This document shows positions 53,100 to 61,717 of a stretch of 64,000 bases of DNA, one piece after another. Positions within the stretch are counted from its first letter, which is position 1. The number at the start of each line of letters is the position of its first letter. Both the position numbers and the translations under genes were made by a program. Under the pieces are notes generated by a model. The model ran no database searches, was not told the DNA's origin, and saw only the letters and a list, made by a program, of their open reading frames with translations. Source of the DNA: Pirellula sp. (lineage in GTDB: Bacteria > Planctomycetota > Planctomycetia > Pirellulales > Pirellulaceae); the NCBI GenBank assembly GCA_021300155.1, contig JAJTID010000050.1, positions 1 to 64,000 of the forward strand. Reading direction: 5' to 3'.

Positions 53100-55856
53100 A
53101 TGTTCCCGTATTTCAAACGATTTGTGTCGTCCGCGCCAGCCGGTAACGCACCGTCTGTCGATTTATGGAATCATGTCGGCAAATTGGAGCGGTGCGAGCA
53201 ACGCCTTGCGCTTTCCTCTATGCCTTGGCATCCCCTGGGGATGGGCCCGCTCGAACCACAAACCATTCCGACAATAGAATTTCCCGAGTTCCAATCGCCA
53301 TGGAATGACAATCCAGTGGCATTGCCCAGCATCGATTCGCATCTTGCCGAAGCTCACCAGCAAACGGGCTGGAATGGAGTGAATTCTCAATTCGGTTTGG
53401 ATGGTAAAGGACAGACTGTAGCGATCATCGATAGTGGCATTGCATTCGATCATGTGGCGTTAGGACGCGGGTATGGTGCAGGTTATCGCGTAGTCGGTGG
53501 GTGGGATTTTGCCGAGAACGATAATCGCCCTTACGACGATGCGCCAGCTGGTTTTCACGGGACTCACGTTGCAGGAATCGTGGGTGCAAACGATGGTGTG
53601 CATTTCGGCGTTGCTCCCAATGTCGACTTGGTCGCTTTGCGAGTATTCAACGATATTGGCAAAGGAGAGTTAGCTTGGACTGAATCAGCACTGCGTTGGG
53701 TTTATGACAATCGCAATACTTTTGCCAATCCAATCACGACCGTGAATCTCTCCTTGGGATCGAGTTGGAATTCAAGCACGATTCCTGTTTGGGCAACGCT
53801 CGAAGACGAACTCGCTCAATTGAATCAAGCTGGCATTGTTGTGGTTGCGTCCGCAGGTAACTCCTTTCAACAACATAAAACTCCCGGGTTAGCTTACCCG
53901 GCTGCAAGCCCGTTCGTTATTCCTGTAGCGAGTATCGACAGCAACAATCAACTAAGCGACTTCAGTCAACGCGACTCCCGTGTAATCGCTGCCCCTGGAC
54001 GAGGTATCGAAAGCACGGTGCCTGACTATTTCTTCGGTCGCGACGGCAACCCGAACGATTGGGCCAACGCGAGCGGTACGAGTATGGCCGCCCCCTATGT
54101 AGCAGGCGCTACGGTGCTAATCCGTGAAGCCATGGAACTCGCGGGCATTGAGAACATTACATCGCAGTCGATCTACGATACGCTCCGTAATACCGCCAAT
54201 AGTGTATTTGACACGATAACCAATCAAGCCTACCGAAGCTTGGATCTGGATCGAGCCATTGAGTCTATTCTGCCTCGAGATAACGTCGGCGATTCGTTTG
54301 CGGATGCGTCCCTGCTCAATGTCCAATCTAGTGGTGCAACGAACGGCTGGATCAATTCGTTGTCGGATCGAGATGTTTATCGATTGAACCCCACACAAAA
54401 TGGTGAATTACGATTCCAGTTAGACAGTACGCATTTGGAAAAGGAAACGGTTCATTTGATTCGCAATGGCCAGGAATCACTGGTCAGTCTTTCCAACGGT
54501 CTAGGTTCGATTCAAGTCAATGCGGGAGAGTCGATAGGATTGCGAATCTCCGATGGCCAATCGATTGGTCAATACAAACTGGATTGGAGCTTTGCAGCAT
54601 CCTCCTCCGGTACCAAGCAAGTCCCTTCCTTTGCGTCCATTCAAGGAGATACGCTCACGATTCTCGGCACATCCGGCGCGAATCAAATTGCCATAGATTT
54701 GAGTGCAGGAATTCGAGTCGACGTCGATGGTGCCACCCATCAATGGAACAACAACTCCATTCGTAATGTCGTTATCGACGGGGTGCAAAACAACGACTCG
54801 ATTCGAATTGTTGGCTCCACCCTTGCTGATCGAATTGATTTGCGTCCCAACCAAGTTGAGTTGAACAACGAATTGCTTTCGGTACGAGTCAACAATGTTG
54901 AAAACGTCCAGTTTGTCGGAGGTGGTGGTCCAGACCGAGCCTATCTCTTCGATGGTGCGACGGACGATAGACTGAGCATTTGGCCCAATAGAGCCGAACT
55001 CACCGGCGTGGGCTACGCATTCTCAGTGGAACAAGTCAATCGCATCTTCATTCATGCATTGCAGGGAGGAGATGATCAAGCGTTCGTATACGACTCTATT
55101 GGAAATGACACCCTCAGTGTGCGACCGCAATTCACGAGCATGAGCGGCCAGGGGTACTTTAACTATCTGTCAGGTTTCGAACGGGTCTTCGCATATGCCA
55201 ACACAGGTGGAGTGGACCGGGCCCAGTTGTATGACTCCGTTGGTAACGATCTGTTTAGTACCAGCGGCGAAGTGACCTCCCTCGTGGGCTCCGGCTTTTC
55301 TACGTTTGCACGCGGCTTTGAAAATGTCGAAGCGTACGCCAATGCAGGCGGAGTCGATCGAGCGTTGGTTTATGCACCAATTGGAGGACGGCTAACATCG
55401 GGAGTCGATTTCGTTGGCATGGAAGGCACGGGTAGAAGCAGCGTCGCGAGAGGCTTTGAGCGAACCGAACTATTTGCCAACGGAGCATCGACAAACCTCA
55501 ATGCAATTCGAACGAACTCGCTTGAACCCGACTCCGATCAACCAACGGCCATGACCCCAGCCCCCATTCTGCCTGGAATTGCCCTCGGGGCGATGGCAGA
55601 GACGGGATACACCAGGATCGCCATGAATATAGGATCCTCGATTGATCTCGAAGCGGACTCGGGCACTCCATTGCATTCGGCTCCATCGCATTCGGCGGTA
55701 GACGGTATCAGTCGATTGGGCAGCTATGCAAGATCGATGGATTTGGCCATGGATTCGCAAATTCTGCGGGAGGTAGAGGAAGCGTTGGAGGCGTTGATTG
55801 CAGCCGAGTCGGAGAGCGATCGTGACATCCTGGATCAGATTTTCGGCAGATTGTGA
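53100..55856 (+). CDS. Exported S8 (subtilisin-like) serine protease with C-terminal repeats
   Basis: The 918-residue form begins at ATG 53100. Its start, 'KLERCEQRLALSS', is of the leader type seen in many planctomycete surface proteins ('LExLExRxLLS'). The catalytic triad is complete: Asp in 'VAIIDSGIAFDHV' near 117, His in 'FHGTHVAGIVGAND' near 155, and Ser in 'ASGTSMAAPYVAGATVL' near 325. A beta-rich linker follows. About residues 600-800 hold four repeats of about 54 residues, each with 'GG-x-DRA-x-x-Y-D-S-x-GND' and 'GFE-x-V-x-AYAN-x-GG'. The repeats probably serve adhesion or calcium-dependent folding. It looks like a surface-anchored or secreted protease. Confidence 0.9.
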   Translation: MFPYFKRFVSSAPAGNAPSVDLWNHVGKLERCEQRLALSSMPWHPLGMGPLEPQTIPTIEFPEFQSPWNDNPVALPSIDSHLAEAHQQTGWNGVNSQFGLDGKGQTVAIIDSGIAFDHVALGRGYGAGYRVVGGWDFAENDNRPYDDAPAGFHGTHVAGIVGANDGVHFGVAPNVDLVALRVFNDIGKGELAWTESALRWVYDNRNTFANPITTVNLSLGSSWNSSTIPVWATLEDELAQLNQAGIVVVASAGNSFQQHKTPGLAYPAASPFVIPVASIDSNNQLSDFSQRDSRVIAAPGRGIESTVPDYFFGRDGNPNDWANASGTSMAAPYVAGATVLIREAMELAGIENITSQSIYDTLRNTANSVFDTITNQAYRSLDLDRAIESILPRDNVGDSFADASLLNVQSSGATNGWINSLSDRDVYRLNPTQNGELRFQLDSTHLEKETVHLIRNGQESLVSLSNGLGSIQVNAGESIGLRISDGQSIGQYKLDWSFAASSSGTKQVPSFASIQGDTLTILGTSGANQIAIDLSAGIRVDVDGATHQWNNNSIRNVVIDGVQNNDSIRIVGSTLADRIDLRPNQVELNNELLSVRVNNVENVQFVGGGGPDRAYLFDGATDDRLSIWPNRAELTGVGYAFSVEQVNRIFIHALQGGDDQAFVYDSIGNDTLSVRPQFTSMSGQGYFNYLSGFERVFAYANTGGVDRAQLYDSVGNDLFSTSGEVTSLVGSGFSTFARGFENVEAYANAGGVDRALVYAPIGGRLTSGVDFVGMEGTGRSSVARGFERTELFANGASTNLNAIRTNSLEPDSDQPTAMTPAPILPGIALGAMAETGYTRIAMNIGSSIDLEADSGTPLHSAPSHSAVDGISRLGSYARSMDLAMDSQILREVEEALEALIAAESESDRDILDQIFGRL

Positions 55857-55994
55857 GTATTGGTGGGTTTTTGCAGCCTCCGCAGGCGTCAAATCTTACC
55901 CAGCCTTCTTGAACTACCGTCCTTTCCGGCTATTCTCAGGGTATAGGAAGTTGCGGGATGTCGCGACGATACACGAGGATCTTGGAGGAGCTTC

Positions 55995-57176
55995 ATGAGA
56001 AATAAATTGGTTCGATGGTTGTCCGGTGCTGCCGTTGTTGCGAGTTTCGCAGCGTTCGCCGGGCTGGTTAGCGCTGGGTATGGTTCCGGTGGCTCGTATG
56101 GTGGGTACGGCTCGAGCGGTGGCTCTTCTGGCTACGGCTCGAGTGGCGGATACGCAGCGGGCTATGGTTCTAGCGGCGGATACACCGCAGGTTATGGATC
56201 GAGCGGAGTGGCCAGTTACGGTGGCTCCTCAGGCGGATATGTTGGCCCGCTTCGACGGTTGCACAACCACATTCACGAAGGAATCCACAACCGAATGGCC
56301 GCGCGCGCTGCTGCACGAAGCTACGGTAGCTCGGGTGGAAGCTCCGGAGTTCTCTATTCCTCAAGCTATGGTTCGTCCGGTGGTTCTTCGGGCGGAAGTT
56401 ATTTGAGTAGCGGTTCATCTGGCGGAGGTTCGTCCGGTGGCAGTTATTTGCACTCCTACAGCCATGGATCCTCAGGTGGCGGTTCGTCCGGTGGAGGATC
56501 CTCAGGCAGCTATACCCCGACTTATTCGGGAGGCTCATCCGGTTCCATTCACAATTATGGTTCTTACGACGGAGTGATCATGGATAGCTCCGTGCCTTTG
56601 AGCAGCAATGCTTCTGGGGTATCGCGAAACGCGAATAAAGTATCCACTTCCAAGTCGGTAGATCCCCGCGAGATTCATCTCGTGGTGAATTTGCCCGAAG
56701 AGGCCAAGATGTTTGTCAACGGGAACGCAACAACATCAACAGGTGCTTCGAGGCATTTCGTTAGCCGAAACTTAAACGAGGGAGAGAGCTATCGATTCGA
56801 ACTAAAGGCCGTCTTGGCCGATGCCAATGGAAATGAAGTCCACAAAACGAAGACGGTCGTGCTGAACAGCGGCAACGGCGAAGAAATCAACTTTGACATG
56901 CAGTCGAACGATGAACCGACCGAAACCGTATTGACACTGAACGTACCGGAAGATGCGTCGGTCATCTTGGCGAACAATGTTACTAAGAATTCTGGTTCGG
57001 CTCGGGTTTTCCGTACCAAACAACTCCGTGACGGCGAATCGTGGGACGACTACAAAATTCAAGTGACGGTTGCAGGAGTTACCAAGGAAAAGGTGATTCG
57101 ATTGATTGGCGGTGACAATCTCGAATTGACCTTTAACTTTGACGACGCTGCTGATGCAAAGCTGGCAATGCAATAA
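55995..57176 (+). CDS. TIGR03000 protein with Gly/Ser/Tyr-rich region
   Basis: The 393-residue protein has a strong ribosome-binding site (GGAGGAG just upstream of the ATG) and a signal peptide ('GAAVVASFAAFAGLVSA'). The first 200 residues are low complexity, in which 'YGSSGG'- and 'SSGGSY'-type units repeat many times around a short helical segment with 'HNHIHEGIHNRMAARAAA'. The C-terminal half has two copies of the planctomycete TIGR03000 domain, 'IHLVVNLPEEAKMFVNGNATTSTGASRHF', then 'TLNVPEDASVILANNVTKNSGSARVFR'. The function of the domain is unknown; the context suggests a cell-surface or biofilm role. A terminator follows. Confidence 0.88.
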   Translation: MRNKLVRWLSGAAVVASFAAFAGLVSAGYGSGGSYGGYGSSGGSSGYGSSGGYAAGYGSSGGYTAGYGSSGVASYGGSSGGYVGPLRRLHNHIHEGIHNRMAARAAARSYGSSGGSSGVLYSSSYGSSGGSSGGSYLSSGSSGGGSSGGSYLHSYSHGSSGGGSSGGGSSGSYTPTYSGGSSGSIHNYGSYDGVIMDSSVPLSSNASGVSRNANKVSTSKSVDPREIHLVVNLPEEAKMFVNGNATTSTGASRHFVSRNLNEGESYRFELKAVLADANGNEVHKTKTVVLNSGNGEEINFDMQSNDEPTETVLTLNVPEDASVILANNVTKNSGSARVFRTKQLRDGESWDDYKIQVTVAGVTKEKVIRLIGGDNLELTFNFDDAADAKLAMQ

Positions 57177-57207
57177 CGACTTGGTTGGTTCTACATATGT
57201 TCTCCAC

Positions 57208-57238
57208 AAAGGCTCCGATTTCATCGGGGCCTTTTTTT
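57208..57238 (+). terminator. Intrinsic terminator after the TIGR03000 gene
   Basis: GGCTCCGAT (57211-57219) and ATCGGGGCC (57223-57231) form a 9-bp stem with one G-T pair and a TTC loop. Seven T follow directly. It lies 34 bases after the stop at 57176. Confidence 0.9.
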
Positions 57239-57346
57239 GTGGACTCCCCTAATTTTGAGCGATTCACTTGGCTGGGAGTGCTTCAATCGCGAGTCCAGGT
57301 TATCATCAAAGAGTAAACTTTTGCACGACTTTATAGACGGATTTCC

Positions 57347-58933
57347 ATGTCGACCGATTCAACGCAACGGCCTGCTGCATCTACCACGCACCCTCAAACT
57401 CGAACGGTCGCGGTCGTTGACATTGGAGCGACCAGTGTCCGGATGGCGATCGCTGAAATCGATTCCCGATCGTCGGTTCGAATCCTCGAGGAAGTATCGC
57501 AAGTAGTCTCGCTCGGTCACGATACTTTCTCGACTCAGCGGATTAGTCGAAAGAGTATTGAGGAATGCGCCATCGTATTGCGCAGTTGTCGTCGATTGAT
57601 GCAGGAGTATGGCATCACTCGCCCGGAACAAATGCGAATTGTGGCAACGAGTGCCGTGCGCGAGGCTAGCAATCGACTTGCGTTTGTCGACCGAATGTTT
57701 ATCGCGACCGGTTTCGAAGTGGAATCTCTCGACGAAGCGGAAGTGAACCGCATAACGTACATGGGGGTCCAGCCACTCCTGCAGGGGACCCCCTCGCTAT
57801 CTTCTGTCAAAACGATTGTGGTCGAAGTGGGTAGCGGTAGTACCGAAGTGCTGGTCGTCCGCGGTGGAAACGTTTTGTTTTCCAATACCTACCGCCTGGG
57901 GTCGCTCCGAATGCTTGAACAAGTAGATCGGCTCAATACTTCAATGGCTAAGCAGCGGACGATCATCGAATCCCAGGTGCACCGCTTTGTTCATCAGATT
58001 TTTGAACATGTAGATTCAGATAAACTAGTCCAAATGGTCGCATTGGGTGGTGACATGCGACTCGCAGCCAACAACTTGAACTCGACCCATCTAGGTCGCG
58101 ATTTGAGAAGCGTGTCACTGGCCGACTTGACGGACTTTGCACGCATGATCGGTGGATTGCGAGAAGAAGACTTGGTCGCTCGATTTGGAGTCAGCTACGC
58201 AGACGCGGAAACGTTGTGGCCAGCATTGCTTAGCTACATTTATTTGGCGAGAGAATTCCAATTGCCCGTGCTGCATGTCGCAGAGACGAATTTGCGTGAT
58301 GGACTGCTGAGCGATTTAGCTGTCCGCGATGCTTGGACGGCAGAGTTTCGCAATCAGATTATTCGATCGGCGATCAATCTGGGTCGAAAACTGGCATTTG
58401 ACGAGACGCACGCCCGGCATGTCGCGACTCTCTCTCGCAAGTTGTTTTCCGATTTGGCTGCCGAGCATCAATTGGACCAACGAATGGAGTTGATCCTTTA
58501 TCTCGCGGCTCTCCTGCATGAAGTGGGCCTTTTCGTAAACGCGAGAAGTCATCATAAGCATGCGATGTACATTATTCGCAACAGCGAGCTCTTTGGCTTG
58601 TCGGTCAAGGATCTGCTGCTCGTTTCTTTGATCGTTCGCTACCATCGTCGATCATCTCCGCAACCAGATCACGAAGGCTACGCGACATTGGATCGCAGCG
58701 ACCGCGTCGCGGTAGCCAAACTTGCCGCCATACTAAGACTCGCGATTGCGTTGGATGAATCGAGATCGCAGCGTATCGGCAACATCCGATGCCACCGAGA
58801 CGACGACAGGCTCATCATCACAACGCACGGAATCGAAGATGTTTCCTTGGAACAACTAACGGTCAGGCAATCAGGTGACCTGTTCGAGGAAATCTTCGGG
58901 ATGAGTGTGTTCTTGAGAAGCGATCCGGGATAG
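57347..58933 (+). CDS. Ppx/GppA-type phosphatase with HD-like domain
   Basis: The 528-residue protein starts with the ASKHA-fold signature 'VAVVDIGATSVRMAIAEI' near residue 22, continues with 'RIVATSAVREASNRLAFVDRM' near 105, and has 'TIVVEVGSGSTEVLVVRGG' near 160, as in exopolyphosphatase/pppGpp phosphohydrolase. A C-terminal helical HD-like domain follows ('LAALLHEVGLFVN', with HE instead of HD at the key pair). The family degrades polyphosphate or pppGpp and affects the stringent response. Which substrate applies is open. It starts a tight run: the DUF58 gene is only 7 bases downstream. Confidence 0.9.
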   Translation: MSTDSTQRPAASTTHPQTRTVAVVDIGATSVRMAIAEIDSRSSVRILEEVSQVVSLGHDTFSTQRISRKSIEECAIVLRSCRRLMQEYGITRPEQMRIVATSAVREASNRLAFVDRMFIATGFEVESLDEAEVNRITYMGVQPLLQGTPSLSSVKTIVVEVGSGSTEVLVVRGGNVLFSNTYRLGSLRMLEQVDRLNTSMAKQRTIIESQVHRFVHQIFEHVDSDKLVQMVALGGDMRLAANNLNSTHLGRDLRSVSLADLTDFARMIGGLREEDLVARFGVSYADAETLWPALLSYIYLAREFQLPVLHVAETNLRDGLLSDLAVRDAWTAEFRNQIIRSAINLGRKLAFDETHARHVATLSRKLFSDLAAEHQLDQRMELILYLAALLHEVGLFVNARSHHKHAMYIIRNSELFGLSVKDLLLVSLIVRYHRRSSPQPDHEGYATLDRSDRVAVAKLAAILRLAIALDESRSQRIGNIRCHRDDDRLIITTHGIEDVSLEQLTVRQSGDLFEEIFGMSVFLRSDPG

Positions 58934-58940
58934 CGATCGT

Positions 58941-60251
58941 ATGTTTTTGATTCCCCTCATCGCGATCATTCTGTTGATCGGAATCGTGACAGGTTCCAAC
59001 TGGTTCGCTTTAGGGGCGTGCACGTTGCTGGTTGTCTTTCACTTTGCCAGGTACTTTTCGGAGAAGTGGGCTTCGAGCATTGAAGTGGAGAGAACCGTCT
59101 CAACAAACGAGACGAACATCGGAGAATCTGTTAATGTCGGACTCAAGCTAGTCAACAAAACTAAGTTTTTTATTCCGTGGTTGTTGTTGGAAGACACGTT
59201 GCCTAAGCGAGCGATCTCGCGACCGAATCGTGCACTCGAGTTGGTTGGATCTGCGGCCAAGCTCTATTTCTTTCGACCCGGTCAACTGGCTATGTTGGCT
59301 TACAAATTGATTCCGCGACGACGCGGATACTTCCGCCTTGGCCCAACATTGCTAGAGACTGGAGACTTGCTGGGGTTGCACCGACAGCATCGCATCGTAT
59401 CGGAGACCAACTTTTTGCTCGTGTTGCCAAAACTGATTCCGCTCGAAGGCGTGAATGTTACGACACGCAGGCCGATGGGCGAGCTTCGAGCCAATGAACG
59501 AACGCTGGATGATCCGACTCAAATGGTTGGCATTCGAGCGTATCGACCAGGCGACCCATTGAATCGAATTCATTGGAAAGCCACAGCGAGAACGGGTGTA
59601 TTGCATTCAAGAGTCTTTCAGCCGACTTGTTTGCAAGGAGCAATGCTCGTCTTGGACATGCACCGCGATTCGAATCCGGATCGTAATGAACCGATGCGAA
59701 CCGATCTGGCAGTAACGGCGGCAGCGTCGATCATTCATACACTGTACTTGATGAATCAACCGTTCGGTTTGATCAGCAATGGCCGTGATGCTGCAGACCG
59801 TTTCCGTCAAGAAGAGTTAGCTTCAGATTATTCCAATCGAGATGCGATTCGACTCTCGGTTCAAAAGGAAGAAAAGAATGATCGGCTCAAGCCCTTGATC
59901 ATCGACGCCGGTGTTGGACCGGAAAAGTTTTCCGAAATTCATCGCACGCTTGCACGACTGGAGCGAACCGACGGTCTAAACCTTTGTCAGTTGCTCAGTG
60001 AAACGCAAAGTCGATTGCCTCGCCAATTGGCAATTCTGGTGATACTACAAACAGTCGACGAAGAGGCGGCGCTTTCACTCGCACTGTTGCGAAAGCAAGG
60101 TTTTTCTGTATCCGTCATTGTGAATCAACACACAATGGATGGAGCAGACGATGCAGCTGCGATGCTCGTTGGTCAACGGCTTCCTGTGTACGCATTACCA
60201 GACGAGCAATCGGTACCCACCGTTTGCCAAAACATGCTTCTAATGCGATGA
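58941..60251 (+). CDS. Second DUF58 domain protein
   Basis: The 436-residue protein begins with two hydrophobic helices ('FLIPLIAIILLIGIVTG' and 'FALGACTLLVVFHFARYF'), then the extracytoplasmic region. The DUF58 signature is near residue 195: 'TQMVGIRAYRPGDPLNRIHWKATARTGVLHSRVFQP'. A VWA-like end starts with 'GAMLVLDMHRDSNPDRNEPM'. It belongs to the same family as the protein at 9811 but is not next to a MoxR gene; the two share only short motifs. It follows the Ppx gene by 7 bases and precedes the Dus gene by 7, so it is an internal operon member. Confidence 0.9.
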   Translation: MFLIPLIAIILLIGIVTGSNWFALGACTLLVVFHFARYFSEKWASSIEVERTVSTNETNIGESVNVGLKLVNKTKFFIPWLLLEDTLPKRAISRPNRALELVGSAAKLYFFRPGQLAMLAYKLIPRRRGYFRLGPTLLETGDLLGLHRQHRIVSETNFLLVLPKLIPLEGVNVTTRRPMGELRANERTLDDPTQMVGIRAYRPGDPLNRIHWKATARTGVLHSRVFQPTCLQGAMLVLDMHRDSNPDRNEPMRTDLAVTAAASIIHTLYLMNQPFGLISNGRDAADRFRQEELASDYSNRDAIRLSVQKEEKNDRLKPLIIDAGVGPEKFSEIHRTLARLERTDGLNLCQLLSETQSRLPRQLAILVILQTVDEEAALSLALLRKQGFSVSVIVNQHTMDGADDAAAMLVGQRLPVYALPDEQSVPTVCQNMLLMR

Positions 60252-60258
60252 TCTTGTG

Positions 60259-61362
60259 ATGCAAACACTCGACACCAACACAATATCCCAGACATCATCC
60301 GACGCTGCTGAGCCTCTGTACCGATCGCTGAACATCGGAAACGTTCATGTAGGATTTCCAGTCGTCCAAGCGGCCTTGAGCGGTTATAGCGATTGGGCGA
60401 TGCGCGTGATCGCACGACGGATGGGTGCATCGTATTCGCTATGCGAAGTGATGCTCGATCAATTCTTAGTCGGCCTGAAAGATCGTAAACGGACGCAGCA
60501 CTTTCTTTACAATACCCCCGAAGAGCATCCTGTTGCCGGTCAGTTGATGGGCGCGGAGCCTGAGCAGTTCGCATTAGGGGCACAGAAACTCGTCGAAGCG
60601 GGCTTTGCAGTGATCGACATCAATTTCGGGTGCCCTGTACGCAAGGTGCTTGGACGATGTCGCGGTGGCTTTCATTTGAGCCAACCCGCAGTGGCATTGG
60701 AGATTGTGCAACGAACGCGGGATATTGTTCCGAGTCATATTCCAGTCTCGATCAAGATGCGACGAGGGATCGATGATACTCCAGAGAGTCGCGACCGTTT
60801 CTTTGAGATTCTGGATGGTGCGTTCAACTATGGCATCTCTGCGATCACCGTCCACGGCAGAACGGTCGAGCAACGATATATCGGTCCGAGCCGTTGGCAG
60901 TTTTTGACCGATGTCAAAAAACATGTCGGCACGAAGACAATACTCGGGAGCGGCGACTTGTTCAGCGCGATGGATTGTTTGCGAATGATGCAAGAGACGG
61001 GCGTCGACGGGGTCACGGTTGCGCGAGGCTGCATCGGCAACCCCTGGATCTTCGCCCAAGCTCGCGAGATTTTCGAGGGACGACCACTTCCACCTCCGCC
61101 GAGTCTCTTTGAACAGCGAGAGATCATTTTAGAACACTTCCGTTTAGCAGAACAACTTTATGGTCATGAACGAGCGGGTGTCCCGATGCGAAAGTTCGGA
61201 ATCAAGTATTCACAGCTCCATCCGAACGGCATCGAAGTGCGAACCGAGTTTGCCCGAGTAAAAAATCTGAACGAATGGAAGAACGTCCTGGATAAATGGT
61301 ACGCGGAAGATCTACCAGGTAACTATCCGAAATTTTCTGAACTTGAGACTGAGTGTGAGTGA
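60259..61362 (+). CDS. tRNA-dihydrouridine synthase
   Basis: Dus enzymes reduce uridines in tRNA D-loops with FMN and NADPH. The 367-residue protein has 'VVQAALSGYSDWAMRVIARRMGASYSLCEVM' near residue 35, 'VIDINFGCPVRKVLGRCRGG' near 120 (with the active-site Cys in GCP), 'HIPVSIKMRRGIDD' near 160, 'ITVHGRTVEQRYIGPSRW' near 198, and 'GVDGVTVARGCIGNPWIF' near 250. The FMN-barrel motifs are intact. Which Dus subfamily it belongs to (DusA, B or C) was not determined. The start ATG at 60259 is used; its end overlaps the next gene by 8 bases. Confidence 0.92.
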   Translation: MQTLDTNTISQTSSDAAEPLYRSLNIGNVHVGFPVVQAALSGYSDWAMRVIARRMGASYSLCEVMLDQFLVGLKDRKRTQHFLYNTPEEHPVAGQLMGAEPEQFALGAQKLVEAGFAVIDINFGCPVRKVLGRCRGGFHLSQPAVALEIVQRTRDIVPSHIPVSIKMRRGIDDTPESRDRFFEILDGAFNYGISAITVHGRTVEQRYIGPSRWQFLTDVKKHVGTKTILGSGDLFSAMDCLRMMQETGVDGVTVARGCIGNPWIFAQAREIFEGRPLPPPPSLFEQREIILEHFRLAEQLYGHERAGVPMRKFGIKYSQLHPNGIEVRTEFARVKNLNEWKNVLDKWYAEDLPGNYPKFSELETECE

Positions 61363-61393
61363 ACCCGGCGTGAGTGAACCCAGTGTGAGCGAG
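61355..61393 (+). repeat. 15-bp in-frame repeat with three GTG starts
   Basis: Copies GTGAGTGAACCCGGC (61355-61369), GTGAGTGAACCCAGT (61370-61384) and GTGAGCGAGCC (61385 on) encode VSEP-G/S units. Each begins with a possible GTG start codon at the very end of dus. Because the unit is a multiple of three, gain or loss of copies would not break the frame. Confidence 0.85.
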
Positions 61394-61717
61394 CCGCATC
61401 GAATCTATCTGCGTTCCCATATAGGCTGGAGTTTCGAGCGAACCGAAGAGAGAATCATTGCCCGTAGAACATTTCGACGCTCAGAAGGGCTCGCAGCAGC
61501 CAAAAGTGTAGAGCTCGTTATTGAATCCGCACACATGCCTGTGAGTGTACGATTGAATCAAAAGATTTTGAGCGACTCTCGTCAAACATCCCCTTGGCAT
61601 TGGCCGATTGCCGATTCGCTAGCCCTTTCGAATACGATTGAGTTAGAATGGGAAACTCACGAGCTTACAACTCATCCTCCCTCCTTTGAAGTACGGTTAG
61701 AAATATGCGAATCATGA
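61355..61717 (+). CDS. Small protein of unknown function with VSEP repeats
   Basis: I do not recognise it. It is about 120 residues if it starts at the GTG 61355, inside the end of dus ('GTGAGTGAACCC'); two further GTG codons in the same repeat are also possible starts. The N-terminus repeats V-S-E-P three times (15-base unit). The rest is a compact alpha/beta fragment with 'VELVIESAHMPVSVRLN' and 'WPIADSLALSNTIELEWE'. It overlaps dus by 8 bases and the DUF1080 gene by 13, so it is clearly co-translated with them. The function is unknown. Confidence 0.62.
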   Translation: MSEPGVSEPSVSEPHRIYLRSHIGWSFERTEERIIARRTFRRSEGLAAAKSVELVIESAHMPVSVRLNQKILSDSRQTSPWHWPIADSLALSNTIELEWETHELTTHPPSFEVRLEICES

